From Rhizobium sp. BK313 (GTDB lineage: Bacteria; Pseudomonadota; Alphaproteobacteria; Rhizobiales; Rhizobiaceae): a stretch of 64,000 nucleotides of DNA. The number at the start of each line of letters is the position of its first letter. Position 1 is the first letter of the stretch. The stretch covers positions 1 through 64,000 of the forward strand of contig NZ_JACHZQ010000011.1 of the NCBI RefSeq assembly GCF_014193655.1, written 5' to 3'. Made by a program: the position numbers and the translations under genes. A model generated the notes under the pieces. It was not told the DNA's origin. It ran no database searches and saw only the letters and a program-made list of their open reading frames with translations. Shown here piece by piece: positions 25,331 through 34,762 of the stretch.

Positions 25331-26326
25331 ATGAATATTGCAAAGAAATTGGCGATTGGCGTAGCGCTGGCCGTCGCAATGATGGCTGGCACGGCAAGTG
25401 CAAAAGACGTCAAGATCGGCCTCGTGGTGAAGTCGCTCGGTAACGGCTTCTTCGAAGCGGCCAACAAGGGCGCTCAGGAAGCTGCAAAGGAACTCGGCGG
25501 CGTCCAGGTGATCTACACCGGCCCGACGCAGCCGACCGCTGAAGCCCAGATCGAAGTCATCAACTCGCTGATCGCACAAGGCGTCGACGCCATTGCTATC
25601 TCCGCCAACGACAAGGATGCTGTGGTGCCTGCCTTGAAGAAAGCTACACAGCGTGGCATCAAGGTGATCTCCTGGGACTCCGGCGTAGCTCCGGCCGGCC
25701 GCATCCTGCAGCTCAATCCGTCTTCGAACGAGCTGATCGGCAAGATGTGCCTGACGCTCGCCAAGGATCATCTTGACGGCGGCAAGGGCGATTTCGCCAT
25801 CCTGTCGGCGACTTCCACCGCCACAAACCAGAACATCTGGATTGGCGAGATGAAGAAGCAGCTCAAGGATTTCCCGGGCCTCAACCTGGTAACGACTGTC
25901 TACGGCGACGACCTTTCGGATAAGAGCTACCGCGAAGCCCAGGGCCTCCTGACATCGCATCCGGAAGTCAAGGTCATCGTCGCTCCGACCACCGTCGGCG
26001 TGCTCGCTGCTTCGCAGGCCGTCAAGGATGCCGGCAAGATCGGCCAGGTCTATGTGACCGGTCTCGGCCTGCCGTCTGAAATGGCCGGCGCCATCAAGTC
26101 GGGCGCCACGAAGGAATTCGCGATCTGGAACCCGATCGATCTCGGCTATTCGGCAACGCAGATCGCCTACCGCCTCGTCAAGGGTGAAACCGACGGCAAG
26201 CCGGGCAGCGAGATCAATGCCGGCCGCATGGGCAAGATCAAGGTCGGAGAAAACGGCGAAGCCGCCATGGCCGATCCTTTCGTCTACAACGCTTCGAATA
26301 TCGATCAGTTCTCCAAGGTCTTCTGA
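25331..26326 (+). CDS. rhaS: Rhamnose ABC transporter binding protein
   Basis: A 331-residue periplasmic binding protein. ATG at 25331 follows GGGAGGAAG. Signal peptide residues 1-25 end at TASA. The mature protein has the RbsB-type (pentose/hexose-binding, PBP1) fold: KIGLVVKSLGNGFF at the start, INSLIAQGVDAIAISANDKD and VISWDSGVAP in the sugar-binding cleft. It captures L-rhamnose for RhaTPQ. It is followed by a stable hairpin, the usual device for making more binding protein than membrane components. Confidence 0.94.
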   Translation: MNIAKKLAIGVALAVAMMAGTASAKDVKIGLVVKSLGNGFFEAANKGAQEAAKELGGVQVIYTGPTQPTAEAQIEVINSLIAQGVDAIAISANDKDAVVPALKKATQRGIKVISWDSGVAPAGRILQLNPSSNELIGKMCLTLAKDHLDGGKGDFAILSATSTATNQNIWIGEMKKQLKDFPGLNLVTTVYGDDLSDKSYREAQGLLTSHPEVKVIVAPTTVGVLAASQAVKDAGKIGQVYVTGLGLPSEMAGAIKSGATKEFAIWNPIDLGYSATQIAYRLVKGETDGKPGSEINAGRMGKIKVGENGEAAMADPFVYNASNIDQFSKVF

Positions 26327-26349
26327 TCGACCATCCCGTTCGCAACTTT

Positions 26350-26369
26350 CCGGCGGCTTCGGCCGCCGG
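26350..26369 (+). other. Stable UUCG-loop hairpin between rhaS and rhaT
   Basis: CCGGCGGC-TTCG-GCCGCCGG, a perfect 8-base GC stem capped by a UUCG tetraloop, 24 bases after the rhaS stop and 30 bases before the rhaT start. There is no T-run, so it is more likely a 3'-end stabiliser or processing site for the rhaS part of the message than a full terminator. Confidence 0.6.
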
Positions 26370-26398
26370 ACTTGGTTCACTTATCCGGTACATTCCTG

Positions 26399-27934
26399 AT
26401 GACCACAGTCCTTCAACGACCCGCCGCAGGCATGCCAACCTTAGGCAATACGGCCATTCTGGAAATGCGCGGCATTTCACAGATCTTTCCGGGCGTGAAG
26501 GCGCTTGATGGCGTCAGCATCTCGCTTTATCCCGGCAAGGTTACGGCCCTGATCGGCGAAAACGGTGCCGGCAAATCGACGCTTGTCAAGATTCTGACCG
26601 GTATCTACCGTCCGAACGAAGGCGAAATCCTCGTCGACGGCAAGCCGACGGCGTTCCATAGCGCCCAGGCCGCAATCGACGCAGGCGTCACCGCCATACA
26701 TCAGGAGACCGTGCTCTTCGATGAGCTGACGGTCGCCGAAAACATCTTTCTCGGCCATGCGCCGCGCACGAAATTCCGCACAATCGACTGGAAGACGATG
26801 AACAGCCGGGCGAGGATCCTGCTGGAGTCGCTGGAAAGCACCATCGATCCGTCGATCCGCCTGAAGGACCTCTCCATCGCGCAGCGCCATCTCGTGGCGA
26901 TTGCCCGCGCTCTGTCGATCGATGCCCGCATTGTCATCATGGACGAACCGACGGCCGCACTTTCCCGCAAGGAGATCGACGATCTCTTCCGTATCGTCGA
27001 GAGCCTGAAGGCCAAGGGCAAGGCCATATTGTTCATCAGCCACAAGTTCGACGAACTCTACGAAATCGCCGATAATTTCGTCGTCTTCCGTGATGGCCGC
27101 GCGGTTGGGCACGGCCGGCTGAAGGAGACGCCGCAGGACGAGATTGTCCGGATGATGGTTGGCCGCGATGTCAAGGATGCATTCCCAAAGGTGCCGGTCA
27201 CGATCGGCGACACCGTGCTCGAGGTCGAGAACTATTGCCACCGCACCGAATTTCGGGACATCTCGTTCAAGCTTCGGCGCGGCGAAATCCTCGGCGTCTA
27301 CGGACTGATCGGCGCCGGCCGTTCCGAACTTTGTCAATCGCTGTTCGGCATCACCAAACCGCTCTCCGGACGGCTGACGTTGAGCGGCCAGGAAATCCAT
27401 ATTCATTCGCCGCATGACGCCATCCGCGTAGGGATCGTCTATGTGCCGGAGGAACGCGGTCGTCACGGCCTTGCGCTACCGATGCCGATCTATCAGAACA
27501 TGTCGCTGCCCTCGCTCGGGCGCACCTCGCGCAAGGGTTTCCTCAAGGCAGCCGACGAGTTCGCACTCGCCCGCAAATATGCCGAGCGGCTCGACCTGCG
27601 CGCCGCCGCCCTCTCCGTACCGGTCGGCACGCTATCGGGCGGCAATCAGCAGAAGGTTGTGATCGGCAAATGGCTGGCGACGCAGCCGAAGATCATCATT
27701 CTCGACGAGCCGACCAAGGGCATCGACATCGGCTCGAAGGCTGCCGTGCACGGCTTCATCAGCGAGCTGGCGGCAGAAGGTCTCAGCATCATCATGATCT
27801 CCTCCGAACTGCCTGAAATCCTTGGCATGTCGGACCGGGTGCTGGTGATGAAAGAGGGACTTTCGGCCGGATTGTTCGACCGCGAGGGGCTGACGCCGGA
27901 AACGCTGGTGCGCGCCGCAACAGGCAATGCATAG
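26399..27934 (+). CDS. rhaT: Rhamnose ABC transporter ATPase
   Basis: A 511-residue double ATPase of the sugar (RbsA/MglA) type. ATG at 26399 is used. Domain 1 has Walker A GENGAGKST, Walker B IVIMDEPTAALS and a degenerate signature (KDLSIAQRHLVAIARAL). Domain 2 has an altered Walker A (GLIGAGRSE) and LSGGNQQKVVIGKWL with ILDEPTKGID. Such asymmetry between the two sites is normal in this family. It follows the rhaS hairpin; no strong ribosome site is seen. Despite the symbol, it is unrelated to the E. coli RhaT proton symporter. Confidence 0.93.
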   Translation: MTTVLQRPAAGMPTLGNTAILEMRGISQIFPGVKALDGVSISLYPGKVTALIGENGAGKSTLVKILTGIYRPNEGEILVDGKPTAFHSAQAAIDAGVTAIHQETVLFDELTVAENIFLGHAPRTKFRTIDWKTMNSRARILLESLESTIDPSIRLKDLSIAQRHLVAIARALSIDARIVIMDEPTAALSRKEIDDLFRIVESLKAKGKAILFISHKFDELYEIADNFVVFRDGRAVGHGRLKETPQDEIVRMMVGRDVKDAFPKVPVTIGDTVLEVENYCHRTEFRDISFKLRRGEILGVYGLIGAGRSELCQSLFGITKPLSGRLTLSGQEIHIHSPHDAIRVGIVYVPEERGRHGLALPMPIYQNMSLPSLGRTSRKGFLKAADEFALARKYAERLDLRAAALSVPVGTLSGGNQQKVVIGKWLATQPKIIILDEPTKGIDIGSKAAVHGFISELAAEGLSIIMISSELPEILGMSDRVLVMKEGLSAGLFDREGLTPETLVRAATGNA

Positions 27935-27944
27935 GGAGGGTCGG

Positions 27945-28949
27945 ATGCCACGCATCCTCAAAAAACGCGAGACGCTGCTCTTCGTCATCATCATCGTGAT
28001 GATCGCCGGTTTCGCAACGCGTGCGGCCGGCTTTGCCGAGCCCGCCAATCTCGCCAATATCTTCAACGATACGTCGATCCTGATCATCCTGGCGCTGGCG
28101 CAGATGACGGTCATCCTGACGAAATCGATCGATCTTTCCGTCGCCGCCAATCTCGCCTTCACCGGCATGGCCATCGCCATGTTGAATGCTGCCTATCCCG
28201 ATCTGCCGCTGATCGTTCTCGTGATCACCGCTGTCGTCATGGGCGCAGTGCTTGGCGCCATCAACGGCTATCTCGTCTGGGCTCTGGAAATCCCGCCGAT
28301 CGTCGTCACCCTCGGCACGCTCACCATCTATCGCGGCATGGCCTTTGTGCTGTCCGGCGGTGCATGGGTCAATGCCCACCAGTTCACCCCGACCTTCCTC
28401 AGCGTACCCCGTACGCCGCTGCTCGGCCTGCCGGTCCTCTCCTGGATCGCCATCGCCATCGTGCTGATGATGTATTTCCTGCTGCGCTACACGCGCTTCG
28501 GACGCTCGACCTATGCCAGCGGCGGCAATCCGGTTGCGGCCGTTTATGCGGGTATCGATGTCGGCTGGACGCGCTTCCTCGCCTTCGTGCTGTCGGGCGC
28601 CCTCGCGGGCCTCAGCAGCTATCTCTGGGTATCGCGCTATGCCGTCGCCTATGTCGACATCGCCAACGGTTTCGAACTGGACAGCGTCGCGGCCTGCGTC
28701 ATCGGCGGTATCTCGATTGCCGGCGGTGTCGGCTCGGTTGCCGGCACCGTGCTCGGCGCGCTGTTTCTCGGCGTCATCAAGAATGCCCTGCCCGTCATCG
28801 GCATCTCACCGTTCACGCAGATGGCGATCTCCGGCACCGTCATTGTCCTCGCCGTCGTCTTCAACGCCCGGCGCGAGCGCAATCGCGGCCGCATCATCCT
28901 TAGGGATCAGGCGGCGAAGGAAACCTCGAGCAAGGAGGTAACCGCATGA
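27945..28949 (+). CDS. rhaP: Rhamnose ABC transporter permease
   Basis: A 334-residue permease of the RbsC type with about nine or ten membrane segments. ATG at 27945 follows GGGAGGGT. Family landmarks are LTKSIDLSVAANLAFTG near the first third and GGISIAGGVGSVAGTVLG near residue 260. It starts 10 bases after rhaT and its end overlaps rhaQ by four bases. With RhaQ it forms the membrane channel for rhamnose. Confidence 0.93.
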   Translation: MPRILKKRETLLFVIIIVMIAGFATRAAGFAEPANLANIFNDTSILIILALAQMTVILTKSIDLSVAANLAFTGMAIAMLNAAYPDLPLIVLVITAVVMGAVLGAINGYLVWALEIPPIVVTLGTLTIYRGMAFVLSGGAWVNAHQFTPTFLSVPRTPLLGLPVLSWIAIAIVLMMYFLLRYTRFGRSTYASGGNPVAAVYAGIDVGWTRFLAFVLSGALAGLSSYLWVSRYAVAYVDIANGFELDSVAACVIGGISIAGGVGSVAGTVLGALFLGVIKNALPVIGISPFTQMAISGTVIVLAVVFNARRERNRGRIILRDQAAKETSSKEVTA

Positions 28950-29959
28950 GCACCGTATCCGAAACCACGCCGGAGAAGCGCAGCATTCCCGACCGTCTGG
29001 GTACGCCCTTCAAGCGCGTGATGGCGAGCTGGGAAGTCCTGCTGCTCGGCGTCGCGATTGCCATTTTCATCTTTAATTCCCTGGCCTCACCCTATTTCCT
29101 CGACCCTTACAATCTCTCGGATGCGACGTTCAATTTCACCGAAAAGGCGATGATCGCCTTTGCCATGGCATTGCTGGTCATTGCCGGCGAAATCGATCTT
29201 TCCGTCGCCGCTATCATCGCTCTTGCCTCGACTGCCATGGGCGCTGCGGCACAGGTGGGTGTCGACACGGTGGGGCTGGTGGCAATCGGGCTAGGTGTCG
29301 GGCTCGTCTGCGGCCTTTTCAACGGCTTTCTCGTCTCAGTGCTGAAACTGCCGTCGATCGTCGTCACCATCGGCACGATGAGCCTGTTCCGCGGCATTTC
29401 CTATATCGTCCTCGGCGACCAGGCGTATGGCAACTATCCCGAGGCCTTCGCCTATTTCGGCCAGGGCTATGTTTTCTGGGTCTTCTCCTTCGAATTCGTT
29501 CTCTTCATCGTGCTGGCGATCGCCTTCGCCATCCTGTTGCATGCGACGAATTTTGGCCGGCAGGTCTATACGATCGGCAACAATGATTTTGCGGCGCGCT
29601 TTTCCGGCATCCCGGTCGAACGGGTCAAATTCATCCTGTTCCTCCTGACCGGCATCATGAGCGGCATCGCCGCCGTCTGCCTGACCTCCCGTCTCGGCTC
29701 AACGCGACCGTCGATCGCCCTCGGTTGGGAGCTGGAAGTCGTGACCATGGTTGTGCTTGGCGGTGTCTCGATCCTTGGCGGCTCCGGCACGATCGGCGGC
29801 GTCGTCATCGCCGCCTTCGTCATGGGTCTGGTGACCTTCGGTCTCGGCCTTCTCAACGTGCCCGGCATCGTCATGTCGATCTTCATCGGCCTACTCCTGA
29901 TCATCACCATCGCGCTGCCGATCGTTGCACGGCGCCTCAAAGCCATGAGCTCGAAATGA
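28946..29959 (+). CDS. rhaQ: Rhamnose ABC transporter permease
   Basis: A 337-residue RbsC-type permease, paralogous to RhaP. It carries [39 protein letters not shown] and [17 protein letters not shown]. Its ATG overlaps the rhaP stop (ATGA) and its own stop overlaps the rhaU start in the same way, so rhaPQUK are translationally coupled. Confidence 0.93.
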   Translation: MSTVSETTPEKRSIPDRLGTPFKRVMASWEVLLLGVAIAIFIFNSLASPYFLDPYNLSDATFNFTEKAMIAFAMALLVIAGEIDLSVAAIIALASTAMGAAAQVGVDTVGLVAIGLGVGLVCGLFNGFLVSVLKLPSIVVTIGTMSLFRGISYIVLGDQAYGNYPEAFAYFGQGYVFWVFSFEFVLFIVLAIAFAILLHATNFGRQVYTIGNNDFAARFSGIPVERVKFILFLLTGIMSGIAAVCLTSRLGSTRPSIALGWELEVVTMVVLGGVSILGGSGTIGGVVIAAFVMGLVTFGLGLLNVPGIVMSIFIGLLLIITIALPIVARRLKAMSSK

Positions 29960-30282
29960 CCTCCTCCCTCGAACGCCACGCTTTCAAGATGACGCTCAAT
30001 CCCGGCATGGAGGCCGAGTATAGAAAACGTCATGACGAGATCTGGCCGGAACTGATCGAGCTGCTGCACCAGGCCGGCGTCAGCGACTATTCCATCCATC
30101 TCGACCGCGAGACGAACACGCTGTTCGGCGTTCTGACGCGGCCGAAGGACCACACGATGGCCAGCCTTCCCGACCATCCCGTCATGAAGAGATGGTGGGC
30201 GCACATGGCCGATATCATGGCAACCAATCCTGACAATTCGCCCGTTCAGAGCGATCTCGTGACGGTCTTCCATCTGCCATGA
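29956..30282 (+). CDS. rhaU: L-rhamnose mutarotase
   Basis: A 108-residue protein that interconverts the alpha and beta anomers of L-rhamnose. The start is fixed by the ATGA overlap with rhaQ. The family pattern is clear: [20 protein letters not shown] with the conserved His, [20 protein letters not shown], then [15 protein letters not shown] with paired Trp. Size equals the E. coli RhaM/RhaU family (about 104 residues). It sits between transporter and kinase, speeding supply of the anomer used by the isomerase. Confidence 0.94.
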   Translation: MTSSLERHAFKMTLNPGMEAEYRKRHDEIWPELIELLHQAGVSDYSIHLDRETNTLFGVLTRPKDHTMASLPDHPVMKRWWAHMADIMATNPDNSPVQSDLVTVFHLP

Positions 30283-31664
30283 TCGCTACGTCGACCTATC
30301 GCCGCATCGCCGTCCTCGATATCGGCAAGACCAATGCCAAGGTCGTGGTGCTCGACGCGCAGACCGGTGCAGAGATTGCCGTCGTACGGACGTCCAATAC
30401 GACGCTGAAGACCGGCCCCTACCCGCACTACGACATCGAGCGGTTATGGGATTTCGTCATCGACGCGCTGAAGGATTTTGCCGCCATGCCCGGCTTCGAC
30501 GCGATATCGATTACCACGCATGGCGCCTCCGCCGTTCTTCTGGCTCAGGATGGCAGCCTCGCCCTGCCCGTGCTCGATTACGAGCATCACTATCCAGAAG
30601 CCGTGCAGGAGGCTTATGAGCGCCTGCGCCCGCCGTTCGGCGAGACGTTTTCGCCGAGACTTTCCGGCGGCCTGAATGTCGGCGCGCAGATCCATTATCA
30701 GAAAAGTGTATTTCCCGGCAATTTCGCCCGCGTCAGCACGATCCTGACATATCCGCAATATTGGGCCTTTCGGCTGACCGGCGTTGCCGCCAACGAGGTG
30801 ACTTCGCTCGGTTGCCATACCGATCTCTGGAACCCGACTGCCGGCGCTTATTCCTCGCTGGTCGATACGCTCGGCATTCGCCCCCTGATGGCCCCCATTC
30901 GCTCCGCCTTCGATGTACTCGGGTCTCTGTTGCCGGCAATCGCTGAAAATATCGGTCTCGATGCTCCGGTTCCGGTCTATTGCGGTATCCATGATTCCAA
31001 CGCCTCGCTGCTGCCGCATCTCGTGGAGAACGAAGCGCCCTTCGCCGTCGTCTCGACCGGGACCTGGGTGATCAATTTCGCCGTTGGCGGCGACCTTGAC
31101 CATCTCGACCCGGCGCGTGATGCGCTCGCCAATGTCGATGCCTATGGCCGCGCCGTGCCTTCCTCGCGTTTCATGGGCGGGCGGGAATTCGAGATCCTGG
31201 CGGCCGATATCGGACCTGTATCGCCGGAGGCGGCGGAAACGGCCCTCGAAACCGTGATTGAAAAAGGCATCATGCTGCTGCCGAATGTGGTCGAGGGGTC
31301 CGGCCCCTTCCCCGGCAAGAAGATGCGCTGGATCGGGCAAGCCCAAGCCAACCCGGCCGAACGCCTCGCCGCCGCCAGTCTCTATCTGGCATTGATGACC
31401 GAGGCTTGCCTTGGCCTGATCGGCGCCAAAGGCCCGGTCTTCGTCGAAGGCCCCTTCGCGCTCAATCGGACCTATCTTGCCGTTCTGTCTTCGCTGACCG
31501 GCTCGGACGTCGTCGCCCTGCCCGGTTCGACCGGCACCAGCCAGGGTGCCGCGCTGCTGACCGGCATCAAGCCCACGACTCCACCAGAAAATCCGCCTAT
31601 CCGGATCGATCTGATGGGTCTGCGAGAATACCGCCAAGCCTGGCATCAGGCATTGGCAGAATAA
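30279..31664 (+). CDS. rhaK: Rhamnulose/rhamnose kinase of FGGY family
   Basis: A 461-residue FGGY-type carbohydrate kinase. The start overlaps the rhaU stop. The N-terminal phosphate-binding loop is [23 protein letters not shown] is the second ATP-site loop, and the C-terminal third has [13 protein letters not shown]. It phosphorylates the sugar before RhaD cleavage. In R. leguminosarum the kinase is also known to be needed for rhamnose transport through the ABC system, which fits its place at the end of the transporter operon. Confidence 0.92.
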   Translation: MIATSTYRRIAVLDIGKTNAKVVVLDAQTGAEIAVVRTSNTTLKTGPYPHYDIERLWDFVIDALKDFAAMPGFDAISITTHGASAVLLAQDGSLALPVLDYEHHYPEAVQEAYERLRPPFGETFSPRLSGGLNVGAQIHYQKSVFPGNFARVSTILTYPQYWAFRLTGVAANEVTSLGCHTDLWNPTAGAYSSLVDTLGIRPLMAPIRSAFDVLGSLLPAIAENIGLDAPVPVYCGIHDSNASLLPHLVENEAPFAVVSTGTWVINFAVGGDLDHLDPARDALANVDAYGRAVPSSRFMGGREFEILAADIGPVSPEAAETALETVIEKGIMLLPNVVEGSGPFPGKKMRWIGQAQANPAERLAAASLYLALMTEACLGLIGAKGPVFVEGPFALNRTYLAVLSSLTGSDVVALPGSTGTSQGAALLTGIKPTTPPENPPIRIDLMGLREYRQAWHQALAE

Positions 31665-31768
31665 ACGCCTCCTTTGTCCGAATTCCACGCATCGCTTCAA
31701 TTGCGATGGACGGCACCTTTCACGATCATCTCCGCATCCGCTGATTGGCACGATAAGGAGATTTGACC

Positions 31769-32419
31769 ATGTCCCAGGGAAGCGAAATCATTGCCGGAAT
31801 CAGGATACCGGACAGCCAGATGGCAAAGGCAGCGACGGAGTTGGTGCGCGACACCGAGACCGACCTGCTCTACCATCATTCCCGCCGCGTCTTCCTGTTC
31901 GGCGCACTGACAGGCGAGCGCAAGAAGCTCAACTACGATCCAGAACTGCTCTATATCGGCACCATGTTTCACGATATGGGCCTGTTCGATTCCCACGCCA
32001 GCGAGACCGAGCGTTTCGAGGTAGACGGTGCCAACGCCGCCCGTGACTTTCTGAAGGCCTATGACGTCTCCGAACGCGATGTCGACGATGTCTGGGATTC
32101 GATCGCGCTGCACACGACCCCCGGCATTCCGCAACACAAGCGCCCGACGGTCGCTCTCGTCACCGCCGGTGTCGAGATGGACGTGCTCGGCATTGCCTAT
32201 CATGATTTCACCGAGGAGCAGCGCCATGAGGTCTGCACCTGCCATCCGCGCGGCCTGAAATTCAAGCACGGCATTCTCTCGGCCTTCTGCTACGGCACGA
32301 TCAAGAAGCCGGACACCACATTCGGCAACGTCAAGGCCGACGTGCTGGAGCGCATGGATCCAACCTACAAACGGGTGAATTTCGCCGAATTGATCATGGA
32401 TTCGGCGTGGGATAGCTGA
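31769..32419 (+). CDS. HD-domain protein, cyanamide-hydratase-like
   Basis: A 216-residue metal-dependent HD-domain protein. ATG at 31769 is preceded by AAGGAG. Metal-binding residues can be read as His in YHHSRRVFLFG, the HD pair in TMFHDMGLFD, and a later His in IALHTTPG. This spacing resembles the cyanamide hydratase (Ddi2/Ddi3) branch of the HD superfamily, although nitrile-type activity is only a suggestion. A CTCHPRG motif near residue 155 is also conserved-looking. It lies 104 bases after rhaK but has its own ribosome site and terminator; a link to rhamnose use is not evident. Confidence 0.75.
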   Translation: MSQGSEIIAGIRIPDSQMAKAATELVRDTETDLLYHHSRRVFLFGALTGERKKLNYDPELLYIGTMFHDMGLFDSHASETERFEVDGANAARDFLKAYDVSERDVDDVWDSIALHTTPGIPQHKRPTVALVTAGVEMDVLGIAYHDFTEEQRHEVCTCHPRGLKFKHGILSAFCYGTIKKPDTTFGNVKADVLERMDPTYKRVNFAELIMDSAWDS

Positions 32420-32434
32420 TCCTCGATCCCAGCC

Positions 32435-32472
32435 GGAGGCCTGCAGGACATAGTGTCGGCGGGCCTCCTTTT
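32435..32472 (+). terminator. Rho-independent terminator after the HD-domain gene
   Basis: GGAGGCCTGC and GCGGGCCTCC pair over ten positions (one G-T pair) with a 14-base loop, followed by TTTT. It lies 16 bases after the HD gene stop and between convergent genes. Confidence 0.65.
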
Positions 32473-32478
32473 ACAAGC

Positions 32479-33438
32479 TTAACTCCGCCTGAAGCTTGCC
32501 CGATATTGGTTCGGCGTCACGCCCAGGCGTTTCGCAAAGACTAGCCGCATACGCTGAACGTTGCCGAAGCCGCATTCGAAGGCGACGGCCTTCAGCGCCA
32601 GATCGCTTCCTTCCAGTAGATTGCGAGCCGCATCGACGCGTGCCTGTTCCACGAACTCGGCCGGCGTGGCCTGAACCTGCTGCACGAAGGCACGGGCGAA
32701 ACTCCGCGGACTCATGCCGGCCCGTTCTGCGAGATCGGCAACGGAGAGGCGATCGCGCAGATGCGCCATGACATGCAGATAGACCTTGGCGATCGGTGAG
32801 CCTTCTTCCGCCGGCGCTGCAATGTAGGGGCTGAACTGCGACTGGCCGCCCTGACGCTGAGCCACGACGACAAGACGTTTGGCAACGGCGAGCGCGACAG
32901 CGGCGCCGTGATCCTCATTGATGATTGCGAGGGCAAGATCGATGCCCGCGGTGACGCCCGCCGAGGTCAGAAGCGCGCCATCGCGGATATAGATGCGATC
33001 GAAATCGACATTCGCCTGAGGAAACATCCGCGCCAGCACCGGCGCATTTTGCCAATGAGTCGTTACCAGTCGGCCATCAAGAAGCCCTGCGTGACCAAGC
33101 GCGAAGGCGCCGGTACAGACCGAGCCGTAACGTGCGGCCGCGCCGACGATGCTATGCAGACAGGCGATCAACCGTGGGTCGGGTGCGGCTTCGGGAAGCC
33201 CCGGCCCTCCCGCTACCAGCACCATATCGAAGCCGGGCTCAGCTTCCTCATAGGTGACATCCGGCACCAGGAGCATGCCGTTCGAGGCGCGGAACGGTTG
33301 CCGCTCCGGGCCGATCAAGGCCACGCTATATCCGTCGCCATCGGCGATAAACGCATTCGCCTCGGCGAATACGTCCAACGGGCCGGAGACGTCGAGGGCC
33401 TGTACCCCCGGAAAAATGATCATCGCGACCGACCGCAT
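32479..33438 (-). CDS. GlxA-type AraC regulator with DJ-1/PfpI domain
   Basis: A 319-residue regulator. ATG at 33438 is chosen; an upstream in-frame TTG would add eight residues. Residues about 1-180 form a DJ-1/PfpI (class I glutamine amidotransferase-like) domain beginning MRSVAMIIFPGVQALDVSGP, with Cys in GSVCTGAFALGHAG at the nucleophile elbow. The C-terminal AraC double helix-turn-helix spans SVADLAERAGMSPRSFARAF and AVAFECGFGNVQRMRLVF. The ligand of such sensors is usually unknown. It ends the minus-strand group with the SDR and tautomerase but has its own start context. Confidence 0.88.
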   Translation of the reverse strand: MRSVAMIIFPGVQALDVSGPLDVFAEANAFIADGDGYSVALIGPERQPFRASNGMLLVPDVTYEEAEPGFDMVLVAGGPGLPEAAPDPRLIACLHSIVGAAARYGSVCTGAFALGHAGLLDGRLVTTHWQNAPVLARMFPQANVDFDRIYIRDGALLTSAGVTAGIDLALAIINEDHGAAVALAVAKRLVVVAQRQGGQSQFSPYIAAPAEEGSPIAKVYLHVMAHLRDRLSVADLAERAGMSPRSFARAFVQQVQATPAEFVEQARVDAARNLLEGSDLALKAVAFECGFGNVQRMRLVFAKRLGVTPNQYRASFRRS

Positions 33439-33529
33439 CGAAACCGCACTCCGTCCAATCAAATAGACAACGGAATGCGGTATAATCGAAATTGGCTATC
33501 GGCGTATAGAAAGCGCAATTGCCATGCAG

Positions 33530-33769
33530 CTATTTGCTTTTCGATGCGGCAAGCTGCCGCCGGTAGTCTTCGACCGGCAGGCCTCCCACACCCCAGCTAT
33601 CCATCTCCACCTCATTGATGACGACGAAGGTGGTGTTTTGCGGCTTGCCGAGAACATCGAAGAGAAGGTTGCTGACGCCCTTGATCAGGGCGGCCTTCTG
33701 TTCGGCGGTGGTTTGAGTCGCGCCCGGTACGGTGCCTTCGCGGGTTACCTGGATGTTTACATAGGGCAT
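33530..33769 (-). CDS. 4-oxalocrotonate tautomerase family protein
   Basis: A 79-residue protein. Removal of Met exposes Pro1 (MPYVNIQVTREG), the catalytic base of 4-oxalocrotonate tautomerases. Downstream it shows the family helix EQKAALIKGVSNLLFDVLG and strand NTTFVVINEV. It starts with an AGGAG site, 60 bases after the SDR gene on the same strand, so the two probably form an operon. It could isomerise an unsaturated keto acid or enol product; the substrate is not known. Confidence 0.85.
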   Translation of the reverse strand: MPYVNIQVTREGTVPGATQTTAEQKAALIKGVSNLLFDVLGKPQNTTFVVINEVEMDSWGVGGLPVEDYRRQLAASKSK

Positions 33770-33829
33770 GATTGGGCTCCTCGTTGGAGCGGCGGCATCA
33801 CGGTGCGCCGCTCGTTGTTCAGATTCGGT

Positions 33830-34543
33830 CTACCAGCGACCGGCATGCTGGCCGCCGTCGACATGCAGCGTCTCGCCGGTGACAAAGCCGGCCTTTTCGA
33901 GATAGAGAACGGCATCGACAATGTCGGCAATATCACCCATGTGGCCGACCGGGTGCAAGGCAGCCAGGAATTCATGTGTCTCCGGCGCATGCATCGGCGT
34001 CTTGATGATGCCGGGCGCAACTGCATTCACGCGTATGCCGCTCTTGGCATATTCGATAGCGAGGGCCCGTGTAACAGCGTCGAGCCCACCCTTGGTCAGT
34101 GAGGCAAGTGCGGCCGAAACGCCGGCAATCGGCTGGTCGACCAGCGTGGTGGTGATCTGGACGATGTGACCACTGTTGCGCTTCAGCATTTCGGTAGCGG
34201 CCAGTTGCGAGATGTGGAAGAAGCCTTCAACGTTGACGGCGAAAGCGTTTCTGAAATCCTCAACTGTGTACTCGGTAAACGGCTTGGCGATGAAGATGCC
34301 AGCGTTGTTGACCAGCGTGTCGATGCGGCCGAACCGCTCCAATGCCGTCTGAACGATGCGCTCAGCAACCTTGCGATCACCGACATTGCCGTCGACAGCG
34401 ACCACGGAGGGATCCGAGGATGGCTTGATCGAACGCGAATTGGCAACAACGGCATAGCCGTTTTTGCGATAGGCGGCGACAAGGGCCGCGCCGATGCCCT
34501 GCGATGCGCCAGTGATGATTGCGACCTTTTGTTCATTGCTCAT
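33830..34543 (-). CDS. SDR family protein lacking the canonical catalytic Tyr
   Basis: A 237-residue short-chain dehydrogenase fold. The cofactor motif is IITGASQGIGAALV, followed by NNAGIF and the closing HVDGGQHAGRW. At the active site the usual YxxxK reads ALASLTKGG, so the position four before Lys is Ala rather than Tyr, and the usual Ser of the preceding strand is Thr (VQITTTL). It may therefore be a non-classical or non-redox member. It lies upstream of the tautomerase gene and divergent from a LysR regulator that probably controls it. AAGGAG precedes the start. Confidence 0.8.
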   Translation of the reverse strand: MSNEQKVAIITGASQGIGAALVAAYRKNGYAVVANSRSIKPSSDPSVVAVDGNVGDRKVAERIVQTALERFGRIDTLVNNAGIFIAKPFTEYTVEDFRNAFAVNVEGFFHISQLAATEMLKRNSGHIVQITTTLVDQPIAGVSAALASLTKGGLDAVTRALAIEYAKSGIRVNAVAPGIIKTPMHAPETHEFLAALHPVGHMGDIADIVDAVLYLEKAGFVTGETLHVDGGQHAGRW

Positions 34544-34682
34544 TGTCTTCTCTCCTTAAGAGGGGCCGAGGCCCGCTCACAGGGCGCAGGGGACCGCGCC
34601 GTGGCGGTTCGCTCCGCACGCCTTGAACTTCGTTTCGATGTTACGGATGCCCTTAAGAGGCCGGCGAGGCACCCTGGCCTCG

Positions 34683-34709
34683 CTTGCAAACAACATAGTA
34701 TCTTGCAAA
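34683..34709. promoter_or_regulatory. Direct repeat between SDR gene and lysR
   Basis: CTTGCAAA occurs at 34683-34690 and again at 34702-34709, 19 bases apart (about two helical turns), between the divergent SDR and LysR genes. It may be a LysR-family binding site; the call is positional. Confidence 0.3.
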
Positions 34710-34762
34710 GATCGCCGGAATAATCGCCCATCGGAAGTCAGTATTGCAGTCTGAGGAAGAAT

